A stretch of DNA of 64,000 nucleotides from Mesorhizobium amorphae CCNWGS0123 (GCF_001686985.1 NZ_CP015318.1:60001-124000), one strand, 5' to 3'. Positions 20,636-29,867 are shown, counted from the first letter of the stretch. The notes: generated from the letters alone by a model not told the origin. Program-made: numbers and translations.

Positions 20636-21529
20636 TTGCTGCCCCTGATCGATACGCCTTTGTGGCTGGCGCACAAGCGTCGCGCCTTGGCCCGCCCCGT
20701 CGGCGGCGCCGATTTTCTGATGCGGCGCGCGGCTGAGGACCTTGCCGACCGGCTCGGCGCCGTCGAGCGCAAATTCGCCAGGGCGGCGACGCTGTTTTGC
20801 CAGACGCCGGCGGCAGCGGACGTGCTCGCCGAAAGCGGCAAGGTGACGGAAATCGTGCGGGTAGAAGCCGACCCGGCCTTCCTGGAAGCCGACCCGGCCT
20901 TCCTGGCAGGCCGGCAGGGATTGGTGGCGCCGCTGGAAGCCGTGCCGTTCGAACCGGAGAGCCTCGACCTCGTCGTGTCTCTCCTGTCGCTGCAGGCGAT
21001 GAACGACATTCCCGGCATGCTGGTGCAGATCCGCCGCGCGCTCCGGCCCGACGGTCTCTTTCTCGGCGCCTTTGCCGGTGCCGGCACGCTTTCGGAGTTG
21101 CGCGAGAGCCTGCTTGCCGCCGAGACCGAACTATATGGCGGCGCCAGCCCGCGCGTCATTCCGTTCACCGATGTCCGCGATGCCGGCGCGCTCCTGCAAC
21201 GCGCCGGCCTCGCGCTGCCGGTCGCCGATGTCGAGACGGTGACGGTACGCTACGACACCCTGTTCGACCTCGTCGCCGATCTCAGGGCCATGGGCGAGAC
21301 CAGCGCGCTCGTCGATCGCAGCAGGCGGCCCGGCACGCGAAAGCTCTTTGCCCGTGCCGCCGAAATCTACGCGGAACGGTTCTCCGACGCCGACGGTCGC
21401 GTCAGGGCGAGTTTTTCGATTGTCTGGATGTCGGGCTGGGCGCCCGATGCCTCACAGCAGAAGCCGTTGAAGCGCGGCTCGGCCACGGTCTCACTGAAGA
21501 CGATACTGGAAAATCCCGACCGGCGTTGA
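20636..21529 (+). CDS. Methyltransferase-domain protein, BioC/NDUFAF5-like
   Basis: Class I methyltransferase-like protein of 297 residues resembling alphaproteobacterial relatives of BioC and of the complex I assembly factor NDUFAF5. After a basic N-terminus with FLMRRAAEDLADRL, the region where motif I should lie (TLFCQTPAAADVLAE) lacks a normal GxGxG loop. The later parts are recognisable: FEPESLDLVVSLLSLQAMND and the motif III region ALRPDGLFLGAFAGAGTL. It carries a perfect in-frame 21-bp duplication (EADPAFL twice). The start is a TTG with AGGA about 9 bases upstream; an internal ATG (MRRAAEDL) is possible but would remove the conserved N-terminus. It may be a non-catalytic or divergent enzyme. 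Confidence 0.75.
   Translation: MLPLIDTPLWLAHKRRALARPVGGADFLMRRAAEDLADRLGAVERKFARAATLFCQTPAAADVLAESGKVTEIVRVEADPAFLEADPAFLAGRQGLVAPLEAVPFEPESLDLVVSLLSLQAMNDIPGMLVQIRRALRPDGLFLGAFAGAGTLSELRESLLAAETELYGGASPRVIPFTDVRDAGALLQRAGLALPVADVETVTVRYDTLFDLVADLRAMGETSALVDRSRRPGTRKLFARAAEIYAERFSDADGRVRASFSIVWMSGWAPDASQQKPLKRGSATVSLKTILENPDRR
20864..20905. repeat. Perfect 21-bp tandem duplication inside the methyltransferase gene
   Basis: Bases 20864-20884 are repeated exactly at 20885-20905, in frame, giving EADPAFLEADPAFL. Perfect identity suggests a recent event. Confidence 0.9.
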
Positions 21530-21545
21530 TCGCCGGACGACGCAA

Positions 21546-21734
21546 TCAGTGCTGGGCGAAGGCGTTCGCAAGCTGGCTGTTGGTGTCGCTGAACAGCCAC
21601 TTGAGTGCGTTGGCTGCCTGGCCGACGCCGCCGACGATGGCGAGCGACAGCACAGCGACGATCAGGCCATACTCGATGGCCGTGGCGCCTGTCTCATCTT
21701 TCAAAAATCGTTGCAGCAGCGTTGTCATGGTCAT
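21546..21734 (-). CDS. Flp/Fap-type IVb pilin
   Basis: Small pilin of 62 residues. After a short basic leader (MTMTTLLQRFLKDETGATA) comes the Flp signature GATAIEYGLIVAVLSLAIV, with the Glu five residues past the prepilin peptidase cleavage glycine, and then a hydrophobic helix. Flp pilins are processed by CpaA and assembled by the Tad machinery for surface attachment. No tad/cpa genes are nearby, so this is an isolated pilin gene. The ATG at 21734 follows GAGGG by four bases; the ATG at 21728 is an alternative. Confidence 0.88.
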   Translation of the reverse strand: MTMTTLLQRFLKDETGATAIEYGLIVAVLSLAIVGGVGQAANALKWLFSDTNSQLANAFAQH

Positions 21735-21765
21735 CGATCCCTCTTGCCAGGACCTTAGCGCCGAC

Positions 21766-21785
21766 CCGTTAAGAAAGGTTAACGG
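21766..21785. promoter_or_regulatory. Inverted repeat upstream of the pilin gene, CtrA-like
   Basis: CCGTTAA and TTAACGG flank six bases in the upstream region of the Flp pilin. CtrA sites read TTAA-N7-TTAA; here the spacing is six, so it is not canonical. Another TTAAC follows at 21793. Confidence 0.25.
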
Positions 21786-21839
21786 CAAAGGCTTAACAGG
21801 CGGTGAAACAGGCCGGTTCCGTGGAAAGCATTAACCAAG

Positions 21840-22148
21840 TCAGCAGTCGCCGCTGCGCGTGCCGTCGTTGCGGATGATGCAGACCGAACTCGGCATTGGC
21901 TGCAGCACGCTGCGGCGCAGCGTATAGGTGTCGCGATGGCCGATCGAACCCGTGCTCATTGCGTCGAGGCCGCCGAAACTGTCCCGGGCCGATTGCGACC
22001 GGCTGTCGAGAAACGGTGTCGCGATCAGGGCCAGCGCCACCGCGGCCGAGCCGAACAAAAGCGTGATGCGCAATATGCCCATGCCGGCATCGGCGGCGCG
22101 GAAGCCGCGGTCGGGCCGGATCGAGTCCCAGTCTTTCTCGAGGCTCAT
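21840..22148 (-). CDS. Hypothetical single-pass membrane protein
   Basis: Not recognised. 102 residues: a polar cytoplasmic N-terminus (MSLEKDWDSIRPDRGFRAAD), one transmembrane helix (ILRITLLFGSAAVALALIA), then a polar exported part with two cysteines, one in SVCIIRND and one as the final residue. I chose the ATG at 22148 because GGGAG is 7 bases upstream; two ATGs further up lack such a site. It lies just upstream of the Flp pilin on the same strand, with 105 bases between, so it may be linked to the cell surface, but there is no direct evidence. Confidence 0.6.
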   Translation of the reverse strand: MSLEKDWDSIRPDRGFRAADAGMGILRITLLFGSAAVALALIATPFLDSRSQSARDSFGGLDAMSTGSIGHRDTYTLRRSVLQPMPSSVCIIRNDGTRSGDC

Positions 22149-22244
22149 GCTGTCGCTCCCAAGCATGTTGGCCGAAGTCCGGCCCTGCCACAATTTTTCA
22201 CACCGGGATAAATCTTCTATTAACGCTGACTAAAACGATGGCGA

Positions 22245-22667
22245 TCACAACAGGTCGATAAGGAACTGGATCAGCGGCGCATCGGCGGGTGGCATTGGAT
22301 AGTCGCGCATCTGGCGCGGCCGCACCCATTTCAGCGTCTGGCCCTCCTTCGGCTGCGCGATACCGCGAAAGCGGCGGCAGATGAACAGCGGCATCAAGAG
22401 GTGAAAATCATCATAGGAATGGCTGGCGAAGGTGAGCGGCGCCAGGCACGGGATCTCGGTCTCGATGCCGATCTCTTCATGCAGTTCGCGGATCAGGCAC
22501 TCCTCCGGCGTCTCGCCGGGTTCGACCTTGCCGCCTGGGAATTCCCACAGGCCGGCAAGTTGCTTGCCTTCGGGGCGCTTCGCCAGAAGCACGCGCCCGT
22601 CGGTATCGACCAGGGCGCAGGCCGCGACGAGAAGCAGACGCCTGCCAGCTGGTTTGACGTCGTTCAT
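22245..22667 (-). CDS. mutT: MutT-like 8-oxo-dGTP diphosphatase (Nudix)
   Basis: Nudix hydrolase of 140 residues, expected to remove mutagenic 8-oxo-dGTP from the nucleotide pool. The Nudix box is complete (GKVEPGETPEECLIRELHEE then IG), preceded by WEFPG, as in MutT. The start at 22667 overlaps the GNAT stop as ATGA, making it the third gene of the argJ-GNAT-mutT operon, an order seen in many Rhizobiales. Confidence 0.93.
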   Translation of the reverse strand: MNDVKPAGRRLLLVAACALVDTDGRVLLAKRPEGKQLAGLWEFPGGKVEPGETPEECLIRELHEEIGIETEIPCLAPLTFASHSYDDFHLLMPLFICRRFRGIAQPKEGQTLKWVRPRQMRDYPMPPADAPLIQFLIDLL

Positions 22668-23437
22668 GCGCCGGCCGGCCGGCGATAGTGATAGCGGTAG
22701 ACTTCCTCGAAGCCCAGCGAACGGTAGAGCGCCAGCGCCGGCGCATTGCCGGCCTCGACCTGCAGCCAGGCCTCCCGCGCGCCGCGCAGCCGCGCCCATT
22801 TCAGCGCCGACAGGATAAGGTTGCGGCCGTGGCCCTTGTTGCGCGCCGCCTTGTCCGTGGCGACCTCGAACAGACCGGCGAGATCGCCGTCATGGACGCA
22901 GATCAGCGTCGCCAGCGGCTCGTTTCCCTCTTCGAGCGCGAACAGACCGGCCTCGGGCTGGATGGCGCCGATGATCTCCGACAGGCCGGGCCGCAGCGAC
23001 ACGTCTGAACCGCTCACCTTGAGCGACGCGCCGATGAAGCGGCTGATGTCCTTCAACGGGATCTGATCCATGGCGGGCGCGAGTTGCGCGTCCGCCAGCG
23101 GCAGGCGCATCACCAGCGATTCGTCGAAACTGCTCCAGCCTTCGCTGTCGAGGTGCCTGGACAGGTCCGGACCCGACAGCGGCGATATGCGGAAGGTCAG
23201 CGGCCTGCCATAGGCGTCGAAACGCCGGCTGGCGCGGCCGATGCGATCGGCGATGTGCTGGATATCGCCGGGGTCAAGCGGATTGACCGAGTTCAGCCGC
23301 TTGGCCGGATGGCCGGCCGTCAGCCGCACCACCCAGGTGCCGTCATAATGGACGGCCGCCGCCGGCCAGGCGCGAAACCCGGCCGCCTCGTAGCGACGCA
23401 CGATGGCGAGCACGCTTGCCGGATGTCTGGAAACCAA
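22664..23437 (-). CDS. GNAT-family N-acetyltransferase
   Basis: Acetyl-CoA-dependent acyltransferase of about 257 residues. The C-terminal GNAT domain has the CoA-binding motif A region EVATDKAARNKGHGRNLIL (RxxGxG-like NKGHG) and the C-terminal AGNAPALALYRSLGFEEVYRYHY. The N-terminal half is a diverged second GNAT-like module. The substrate is unknown. The start is uncertain: a TTG at 23437, just after the argJ stop with CGGAG about 10 bases upstream, fits best; an ATG at 23500 would overlap argJ by 58 bases. It is coupled to mutT by an ATGA overlap. Confidence 0.82.
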   Translation of the reverse strand: MVSRHPASVLAIVRRYEAAGFRAWPAAAVHYDGTWVVRLTAGHPAKRLNSVNPLDPGDIQHIADRIGRASRRFDAYGRPLTFRISPLSGPDLSRHLDSEGWSSFDESLVMRLPLADAQLAPAMDQIPLKDISRFIGASLKVSGSDVSLRPGLSEIIGAIQPEAGLFALEEGNEPLATLICVHDGDLAGLFEVATDKAARNKGHGRNLILSALKWARLRGAREAWLQVEAGNAPALALYRSLGFEEVYRYHYRRPAGA

Positions 23438-23442
23438 GGCCG

Positions 23443-24684
23443 TCAGCTCCGATAGTCGCCATTGATGGCGACATATTCCTTGGTGAGGTCGCAGGTCCAC
23501 ACCGTCGCCTTGCCCCGGCCGATGCCGATATCGGCACGGATGCGGATGTCGTCGCGCTTCATGTAGGCCGACGTCGCCTCCTCGGAATAGGCAGGATCGC
23601 GCTCGCCTTCATGCGCCAGCCTGTTGTCGCCGAACCAGATCGACAGACGGTCGCGGTCGGCCGGCTCGCCGGCCTTGCCGACGGCCATGACGACACGGCC
23701 CCAATTGGCGTCCTCGCCGGCAACTGCCGTCTTGACCAGCGGCGAATTGGCGATCGAAAGCGCGATGCGCTTGGCCGAGCGCGCCGATTTCGCGCCGGTG
23801 ACTGTGACTTCGACCTGCTTGCGGGCGCCTTCGCCGTCGCGCACCACCTGCAGCGCCAGCGATTTCAGCACCTTGCCCAGCGCACGGCGGAAAGCGCCGA
23901 GGCGGGCATCCTTGGGATCGCTGATCGCGGGCGCGCCACGCCTGGCGGCAGCACCTGTGGCGAAGAAGAGTAGCGTGTCGCTGGTCGAGGTGTCGCTGTC
24001 GACGGTGACCGCGTTGAAGGTCTTGGCCGTGCCGCGCGACAACAGATCCTGCAAGACGGGCGCCGCGATCGGCGCGTCGGTGGCGATGAAGGAGAGCATC
24101 GTCGCCATGTCGGGCGCGATCATGCCGGCGCCCTTGGAAATGCCGTTGATGGTGACATCGGCGTCGCCGAGCTTCACGGTCGCCGTCGCCACTTTCGGAT
24201 AGGTATCCGTGGTCATGATGGCCTTGGCCGCCTCGGTCCACAGGTCCGGCTTGCCGTCCTTGACCAGCCCGGCGAGCAGATGGCTGAATTTGGTCGTATC
24301 GAGCGGCTCGCCAATGACGCCGGTGGAGGCGAGGAACACTTCGCCTGGCGTGCATCCGGCCGCCTTGGCCGCCGCCTCGCCGGTCAATGCGGTAGAGGCA
24401 CGGCCCTTCTGGCCGGTGAAGGCATTAGCATTGCCGGAGTTGACGACCAGTACGCGCGCCTTGCCGGCGCCAAGGTTCTGCCGGCAGAAATCGACCGGCG
24501 CCGACGGGCATTTCGACTTGGTGAACACGCCGGCGACGGTGGTGCCGGCGTCGAACACCATGGCCAGCAAGTCGGTGCGGTTCTTGTATTTTATCCCGGC
24601 CTCGGCAGTGGAGATGCGCACGCCCTCGATCGCAGGCATTTTGGGATATTTCTTCGGCGCGAGCGGCGAAATCGTTGCGGACAT
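23443..24684 (-). CDS. argJ: Glutamate N-acetyltransferase / amino-acid acetyltransferase ArgJ
   Basis: Transfers the acetyl group from N-acetylornithine to glutamate in the arginine pathway; a bifunctional form can also use acetyl-CoA. 413 residues. It is made as a precursor that cuts itself before a conserved threonine, seen here as [13 protein letters not shown], after [10 protein letters not shown]-like residues ([10 protein letters not shown]). N-terminal [15 protein letters not shown] and the C-terminal end [15 protein letters not shown] are typical. I start it at the ATG at 24684 (CGAGG upstream); the reading frame extends further but without family similarity. It is first in the operon with the GNAT and mutT genes. 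Confidence 0.96.
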   Translation of the reverse strand: MSATISPLAPKKYPKMPAIEGVRISTAEAGIKYKNRTDLLAMVFDAGTTVAGVFTKSKCPSAPVDFCRQNLGAGKARVLVVNSGNANAFTGQKGRASTALTGEAAAKAAGCTPGEVFLASTGVIGEPLDTTKFSHLLAGLVKDGKPDLWTEAAKAIMTTDTYPKVATATVKLGDADVTINGISKGAGMIAPDMATMLSFIATDAPIAAPVLQDLLSRGTAKTFNAVTVDSDTSTSDTLLFFATGAAARRGAPAISDPKDARLGAFRRALGKVLKSLALQVVRDGEGARKQVEVTVTGAKSARSAKRIALSIANSPLVKTAVAGEDANWGRVVMAVGKAGEPADRDRLSIWFGDNRLAHEGERDPAYSEEATSAYMKRDDIRIRADIGIGRGKATVWTCDLTKEYVAINGDYRS

Positions 24685-24925
24685 GGGAACCTCGGGCGGC
24701 AAAAAATCGCAAGGGAAGGCCGGTTTGCCCGATACGCGGCGCCGGTGCAAGGGCGTTTTCGTCGCTGTTGTGGCCCGCGCGGACCTACGTGCCGAAGGAC
24801 AAATCGGCGCCGCGCCTGACCGGCAAGGCGCACGTTGCGCTCGGGCTTGTCATGCGCGACGGCCAATAGCGCATCGCTTCGGAAACATCGGAAGCCATGA
24901 AATAGGGGCGCCCCGAGACTTTCTG

Positions 24926-24942
24926 CGGTCCCGCGGGGACCG
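24926..24942. promoter_or_regulatory. Palindrome in argJ/tetR spacer, candidate TetR operator
   Basis: CGGTCCC-GCG-GGGACCG is a perfect 7-bp inverted repeat with a 3-base centre, about 100 bases upstream of the TetR-family gene in its 354-base divergent spacer with argJ. Nothing else recognisable was seen in that spacer. Confidence 0.35.
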
Positions 24943-25038
24943 TCGCGTTATCCCTTGTCCAGTCGAGAAACGGCCCGTTTCGTTTCGCCGCCGGTCTTGT
25001 ATGATCCCCCTTGCGAAATTGCCGGCAAGGAAAAGCAG

Positions 25039-25635
25039 ATGAGTGAGCAAGCGCATCCGGGGCGCAGATCGATTGGCGCCAGGCGCAATCCCGACAGCGC
25101 CGATGCCATTCTCGATGCCGCCGAGGCGGTGCTGACGGAGGCCGGCTATTCCGGCTTCTCGATCGAGGCGGTGGCGCGGCGGGCGCGGGCCGGAAAGCCG
25201 ACGATCTACCGCTGGTGGCCGAGCAAGGCCGCGTTGCTCCTCGAGGTCTACCAGCGGGGCAAGCGCGTCGCCGTTCCCGATACCGGCAATCTCGAGGAGG
25301 ACCTCGTCGGCTTCCTGAACAACCTGTTCCGGCACTGGCGCGAGACGTCGTCAGGCAATGTGTTCAGATCGCTGGTCGCCGAGGCGCAGTCGGATGAAAC
25401 CGCGGCCGTAGCCCTTGCCTCGTATGCCGGTGGACGCCGATCCCACACCGGCCAGATCATCGAGCGCGCGAAGGCAAGGGGCGAGGTTGCGGCCGGTATA
25501 GATTCGGCGCTGGTCGCCGACCTTGTTGCCTCCTATGCCTGGAAGCATCTGCTGACCAACCGGCTCGACGAAGACGAAGCGACAATACGCAAGGCGGTCC
25601 GTTATTTGACGCAAGGCATAGCGGGCGCCCGTTAG
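25039..25635 (+). CDS. TetR/AcrR-family transcriptional regulator
   Basis: Repressor-type regulator of 198 residues. The N-terminal helix-turn-helix is clear (AILDAAEAVLTEAGYSGFSI then RARAGKPTIYRWWPSKAALL, about residues 22-70). The C-terminal ligand-binding region (TetR_C_11-like, with GNVFRSLVAEAQSDE) is of the type that senses small hydrophobic ligands. The ATG at 25039 has AAGGA 7 bases upstream. No obvious target gene is adjacent; autoregulation is likely. Confidence 0.9.
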   Translation: MSEQAHPGRRSIGARRNPDSADAILDAAEAVLTEAGYSGFSIEAVARRARAGKPTIYRWWPSKAALLLEVYQRGKRVAVPDTGNLEEDLVGFLNNLFRHWRETSSGNVFRSLVAEAQSDETAAVALASYAGGRRSHTGQIIERAKARGEVAAGIDSALVADLVASYAWKHLLTNRLDEDEATIRKAVRYLTQGIAGAR

Positions 25636-25664
25636 CCTAGAACCGCGGCCGAGCCGGCCGATTG

Positions 25665-25701
25665 AAAAAGGGCGCGGCAACCGGGTTGCCGCGCCCTTTT
25701 T
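25665..25701. terminator. Bidirectional terminator between tetR and the parvulin gene
   Basis: A perfect 17-bp inverted repeat (five A, then GGGCGCGGCAAC; three-base loop; GTTGCCGCGCCC, then five T) between two convergent genes. It works on either strand. Confidence 0.9.
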
Positions 25702-25716
25702 GAAGTTCTGTCGGCC

Positions 25717-26634
25717 TTACTTGGCGCTTTCCATCGTGTCGACGGCCTTCTTCAGGTTCGCGTCGGGAATCTCGACCTTGGCGGCGCCGCGCAGCGACTT
25801 GACCAGCGCAAAGTACTTGTCGCGGATGACGGCCTGCTTGGCCTGGTCCTTGACCTCTTCGAAGGCCGGCGGCTGCTTGGTGCGCTTGTCCTCGAGCTTG
25901 ATGACGTGCCAGCCGAACTGCGACTGCACCGGCTCCTTGGTGTATTTGCCGACTTCGAGCGCGAATGCCGCCTTGTCGAATTCCGGCACCATCTGGCCAG
26001 GTCCGAACCAGCCGAGATCGCCGCCATTGGACTTGCCGCTCGGATCGCTGGTGTGCTCGTTGGCGAGCTTCTGGAAGTCGGCGCCGCCATCGAGTTGCTT
26101 GATGATCGCCACGGCCTCTTCCTTCGTCTTCACGAGGATGTGACGGGCGTGCACCTCATTGACCGGCGGCGTGTTGGCGATTTCCTGGTCGTAGCGGGCG
26201 CGCACCTCGGCGTCCGTGACCTTGTCGACGACGCCCTTCTCGACCATTTCGCCATGCAGGGCGCGCTGCTGCAGGAACGCCATGCGGCGCTGGAAATCGG
26301 GATCCTTGTCGAGGCCGGTGGTGACCGCCTGGGCAGCCATGATGCGGATCTCTATGGCTGCCGAAAGGGCAGCCGCACGGCGCTGTTCGGGCGGAAGCTG
26401 CGCAAACTGCTGCGACAGCTCGCCTTCGGCAAGCCCAAGGTCTGCCTCGGTCAGCGTCTGGCCGTTGACGGTGGCGACCACCGCGTTGGGGTCGACGGGT
26501 GCTGCCGCCGGGGCCGGCGCTGCCGGCTGGGCGGGGGCGGCTTCCTGCGCCATCAGGGGCGGCAGCGACAGAGCCGACAGGCCGAAAGCCAGGCCAAGGC
26601 TGGCGAGCGACGCACGGCGGAACGATAGGGACAT
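25717..26634 (-). CDS. Parvulin-type peptidylprolyl isomerase, periplasmic
   Basis: PpiC/PrsA/SurA-like folding factor of 305 residues. A signal peptide (RRASLASLGLAFGLSALSL, cut near LMAQ) is followed by an Ala/Pro linker, an N-terminal SurA-like helical region (about 55-160), and a rotamase domain (about 165-255) with VHARHILVKTKEEA, SNGGDLGWFGPGQMVPEF and QSQFGWHVIKLEDKR. It should act on proteins exported by Sec; fittingly, it is divergent from secA, 263 bases away. Confidence 0.92.
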   Translation of the reverse strand: MSLSFRRASLASLGLAFGLSALSLPPLMAQEAAPAQPAAPAPAAAPVDPNAVVATVNGQTLTEADLGLAEGELSQQFAQLPPEQRRAAALSAAIEIRIMAAQAVTTGLDKDPDFQRRMAFLQQRALHGEMVEKGVVDKVTDAEVRARYDQEIANTPPVNEVHARHILVKTKEEAVAIIKQLDGGADFQKLANEHTSDPSGKSNGGDLGWFGPGQMVPEFDKAAFALEVGKYTKEPVQSQFGWHVIKLEDKRTKQPPAFEEVKDQAKQAVIRDKYFALVKSLRGAAKVEIPDANLKKAVDTMESAK

Positions 26635-26741
26635 TAAGTTAACTCCGATGGGGATTGCCGATGGGGTTGCTTGAGCAAAATGGCTTGCAGATCAGCCAGA
26701 TTGTGGCGGAATTTGGCGCGGCCCCGAGGGCGAGCGCGGCG

Positions 26742-26769
26742 TTGACATCAGTTGAGCCCCCTCTTATCT
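26742..26769 (+). promoter_or_regulatory. Candidate sigma-70 promoter for secA
   Basis: TTGACA (26742-26747), a 16-base spacer and TTATCT (26764-26769), about 130 bases before the secA ATG. The -35 box is consensus; the -10 box is fair. Confidence 0.45.
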
Positions 26770-26897
26770 GTCCAACGACTTTGCGTCCAGAACCGTTTTC
26801 CGGGCGCTTTTTGCGTTTGTCCGCGTTTCACGCGGAATTGATGGGGCCGGCCGGCGCTCGTCGCAACGATTAAGAATGCTATCGAAAGGGCCATTGG

Positions 26898-29630
26898 ATG
26901 GTCAGTCTCGGCGGTCTCGCCCGTAAGGTTTTCGGCTCCTCCAACGATCGCCGCGTCAAGGCGACCCGGCCGCGCGTCGAGGCGATCAGCGCCATGGAAA
27001 ACGAGATGCGGGCGCTCTCCGATGCCGACCTCAGGGGCCGCACGGAAAAATTCCGCCAGGACATCGCCAACGGCGCTTCGCTCGATGATCTTTTGATACC
27101 GGCCTTCGCTACGGTACGCGAAGCGGCACGCCGCGTACTCGGCATGCGCCCGTTCGACGTGCAGCTGATCGGCGGCATGGTGCTTCACAATGGCGGCATC
27201 GCCGAGATGCGCACCGGCGAAGGCAAGACCCTGGTCGCAACGCTGCCCGTCTATCTCAACGCGCTCGCCGGCAACGGCGTCCACGTCGTCACGGTCAACG
27301 ACTATCTCGCCACCCGCGACTCCGAGTGGATGGGCCGGGTCTACAAATTCCTCGGCCTGACGGTCGGCGTCATCGTCCATGGCCTCTCCGACGAAGAGCG
27401 CCGCGTCGCCTACGCCGCCGACGTCACCTACGCCACCAACAACGAGCTCGGCTTCGACTATCTGCGCGACAACATGAAGTACGAGCGCGCCCAGATGGTG
27501 CAGCGCGGCCATAGCTACGCGATCGTCGACGAGGTCGATTCGATCCTGGTCGACGAGGCGCGCACGCCGCTGATCATTTCCGGTCCGCTCGAGGACCGTT
27601 CGGAAATGTACAACACCATCGATGCCTACATGCTGCAGCTTGGCCCGGCCGACTACGAGATCGACGAGAAGCAGAAGACCTCGATCTTCACCGAGGACGG
27701 CACCGAGAAGCTGGAGAACCTGCTGCGCGCGGCCGGCCTGTTGAAGGGCGAATCGCTCTACGACGTCGAGAACGTCGCCATCGTCCACCACGTCAACAAT
27801 GCGCTGAAGGCACACCGGCTGTTCCAGAGGGACAAGGACTACATCGTGCGCAACGGCGAGATCGTCATCATCGACGAGTTCACCGGCCGCATGATGCCGG
27901 GTCGCCGCTATTCGGAAGGCCTGCACCAGGCGCTCGAAGCTAAGGAACACGTGGCGATCCAGCCGGAGAACCAGACGCTGGCCTCCGTCACCTTCCAGAA
28001 CTATTTCCGCCTCTACAAGAAGCTCGCCGGCATGACCGGTACGGCGCTGACCGAGGCCGAGGAATTCGGCAACATCTACAATCTCGAAGTGACCGAGATC
28101 CCGACCAATTTGCCGGTCATCCGCAGGGACGAGGACGACGAGGTCTATCGGACCGTCGAGGAAAAATACAAGGCAATCGTCAAGGAGATTCGCGAGGCGA
28201 GTGCCAAGGGCCAGCCGACGCTGGTCGGCACCACCTCGATCGAAAAATCCGAGCAACTGGCCGAACGCCTGCGCAAGGAAGGCTTCAAGGACTTCGAGGT
28301 GCTGAACGCCCGCCACCACGAGCGCGAGGCGGCCATCGTCGCCCAGGCTGGCAAGCCGGGCGTCATCACCATCGCCACCAACATGGCCGGCCGCGGCACC
28401 GACATCCAGCTCGGCGGCAATGCCGAGATGCGCATTGCCGAGGAACTCGGCGACATGCCTGAAGGTCCGGAGCGCGAGGCGAAGGAAAAGGAAATCCGCG
28501 ACGACATCGCCAGGCTGAAGGAAAAGGCGCTTGCCGCCGGCGGCCTCTACGTTCTGGCCACCGAGCGCCATGAATCGCGCCGCATCGACAACCAGCTCAG
28601 AGGCCGCTCCGGCCGCCAGGGCGACCCCGGCCGCTCGAAGTTCTTCCTGTCGCTGCAGGACGATCTGATGCGCATCTTCGGTTCCGAGCGCATGGACGGC
28701 ATGCTGCAGAAGCTCGGCCTCAAGGAAGACGAGGCGATCATCCATCCGTGGATCAACAAGGCGCTGGAAAAGGCGCAGAAGAAGGTCGAGGCTCGCAACT
28801 TCGACATCCGCAAGAACCTGCTGAAATATGACGACGTCTCGAACGACCAGCGCAAGGTGGTGTTCGAGCAGCGCATCGAACTGATGGACGGCGAAGGCCT
28901 GTCCGAGACCATCGCCGAGATGCGCGAAGGCGTCATCGAAGAGATCGTCGCCAAGAACATTCCCGAGAACGCCTATGCCGAGCAATGGAACGTCGCCGGC
29001 CTCAAGGCCGAGGTGGCCGAATTCCTCAACCTCGACCTGCCGGTCGAGGACTGGGTGAAGGAAGAAGGCATCGCCGAGGACGACATCCGCGAGCGCGTCA
29101 CCCAAGCCGCCGACGCCGCCGCCAAGGAGCGCGCCGAGCGTTTCGGCCCCGACGTGATGGCCTATGTCGAGCGTTCGGTGGTGCTGCAGACGCTCGACCA
29201 TCTGTGGCGCGAGCACATCGTCAATCTCGACCATCTGCGCTCGGTCGTCGGCTTCCGCGGCTACGCCCAGCGCGACCCGCTGCAGGAGTATAAGGGCGAG
29301 GCATTCGAGCTATTCCAGGCGATGCTGGGCAATCTGCGCCAGGCCGTTACCGCGCAGCTGATGCGCGTCGAGCTGGTGCGCCAGGCGGCGGAAGCGCCGC
29401 CGCCGGAAGCACCCGACATGTTCGGCAGCCATATCGACGGCACCACCGGCGAGGACGATTTCCAGGGCGGCGAGACCGCACTTCTGGTGCGCCAGGAGAG
29501 CCACGCCATCGTCGCTCCCGAGAACCGCGACCCGAACAACCCCGCGAGCTGGGGCAAGGTCGGCCGCAACGAAGCCTGCCCCTGCGGCTCCGGCAAGAAA
29601 TACAAGCACTGCCACGGCGCGTTCGCCTGA
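26898..29630 (+). CDS. secA: Preprotein translocase ATPase SecA
   Basis: Motor of the Sec export pathway: binds preproteins and pushes them through SecYEG using ATP. 910 residues. First nucleotide-binding fold with Walker [11 protein letters not shown] near residue 110 and the [14 protein letters not shown] helicase motif; preprotein crosslinking domain; second fold with [14 protein letters not shown] and [13 protein letters not shown]; helical scaffold; and the C-terminal zinc/SecB-binding tail [18 protein letters not shown], with the Cys-Cys-Cys-His set intact. Downstream is a repeat-rich spacer. Confidence 0.98.
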   Translation: MVSLGGLARKVFGSSNDRRVKATRPRVEAISAMENEMRALSDADLRGRTEKFRQDIANGASLDDLLIPAFATVREAARRVLGMRPFDVQLIGGMVLHNGGIAEMRTGEGKTLVATLPVYLNALAGNGVHVVTVNDYLATRDSEWMGRVYKFLGLTVGVIVHGLSDEERRVAYAADVTYATNNELGFDYLRDNMKYERAQMVQRGHSYAIVDEVDSILVDEARTPLIISGPLEDRSEMYNTIDAYMLQLGPADYEIDEKQKTSIFTEDGTEKLENLLRAAGLLKGESLYDVENVAIVHHVNNALKAHRLFQRDKDYIVRNGEIVIIDEFTGRMMPGRRYSEGLHQALEAKEHVAIQPENQTLASVTFQNYFRLYKKLAGMTGTALTEAEEFGNIYNLEVTEIPTNLPVIRRDEDDEVYRTVEEKYKAIVKEIREASAKGQPTLVGTTSIEKSEQLAERLRKEGFKDFEVLNARHHEREAAIVAQAGKPGVITIATNMAGRGTDIQLGGNAEMRIAEELGDMPEGPEREAKEKEIRDDIARLKEKALAAGGLYVLATERHESRRIDNQLRGRSGRQGDPGRSKFFLSLQDDLMRIFGSERMDGMLQKLGLKEDEAIIHPWINKALEKAQKKVEARNFDIRKNLLKYDDVSNDQRKVVFEQRIELMDGEGLSETIAEMREGVIEEIVAKNIPENAYAEQWNVAGLKAEVAEFLNLDLPVEDWVKEEGIAEDDIRERVTQAADAAAKERAERFGPDVMAYVERSVVLQTLDHLWREHIVNLDHLRSVVGFRGYAQRDPLQEYKGEAFELFQAMLGNLRQAVTAQLMRVELVRQAAEAPPPEAPDMFGSHIDGTTGEDDFQGGETALLVRQESHAIVAPENRDPNNPASWGKVGRNEACPCGSGKKYKHCHGAFA

Positions 29631-29657
29631 GGGGCTCTTCCTTCTCCCCGTTCACGG

Positions 29658-29741
29658 GGGTGAGGCGCGGTCCGCGCGGCGGACGAAAAGCCAATTGCTT
29701 GGCTTTTCGAACAACGAACGCCCGGAGCGATAGCGAAGGGC
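29658..29741 (+). repeat. 84-bp repeat, left copy (inverted partner at 30161-30244)
   Basis: Runs from GGGTGAGGCGCGG to GCGAAGGGC and matches the reverse complement of 30161-30244 over nearly its full length. It contains a perfect internal hairpin (CGAAAAGCCAA, TTGC, TTGGCTTTTCG). It is preceded by a CTTCTCCCCG palindromic motif and followed by CGGATGAGGGGCAGC (29755-29769), both also found at 39221-39274. Confidence 0.75.
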
Positions 29742-29838
29742 TTGCCCGCAGGGCCGGATGAGGGGCAGCGCCGGCCCTGTGGCCTTGTGACGGCAACTAT
29801 GCTATAGTTTTGAGTATGGTGCTGATTTGCGCCGACGA

Positions 29839-29867
29839 CCCGCCGCCGAGGCGGGTTTTTTGTTTTT
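29839..29867 (+). terminator. Orphan Rho-independent terminator, possible small RNA 3' end
   Basis: CCCGCC (29839-29844), loop GCCGA, GGCGGG (29850-29855), then TTTTTTGTTTTT. It is a strong plus-strand terminator 210 bases past the secA stop and after the left repeat copy. An AT-rich stretch (CTATGCTATAGTTTTGAG, 29797-29814) lies just upstream and could be a promoter, which would make a transcript of roughly 50 bases. Alternatively it simply ends secA read-through. Confidence 0.6.

Noticed and set aside
26748-29234. 828-codon minus-strand frame opposite secA
   Set aside because: Antisense shadow of secA; no recognisable domain.
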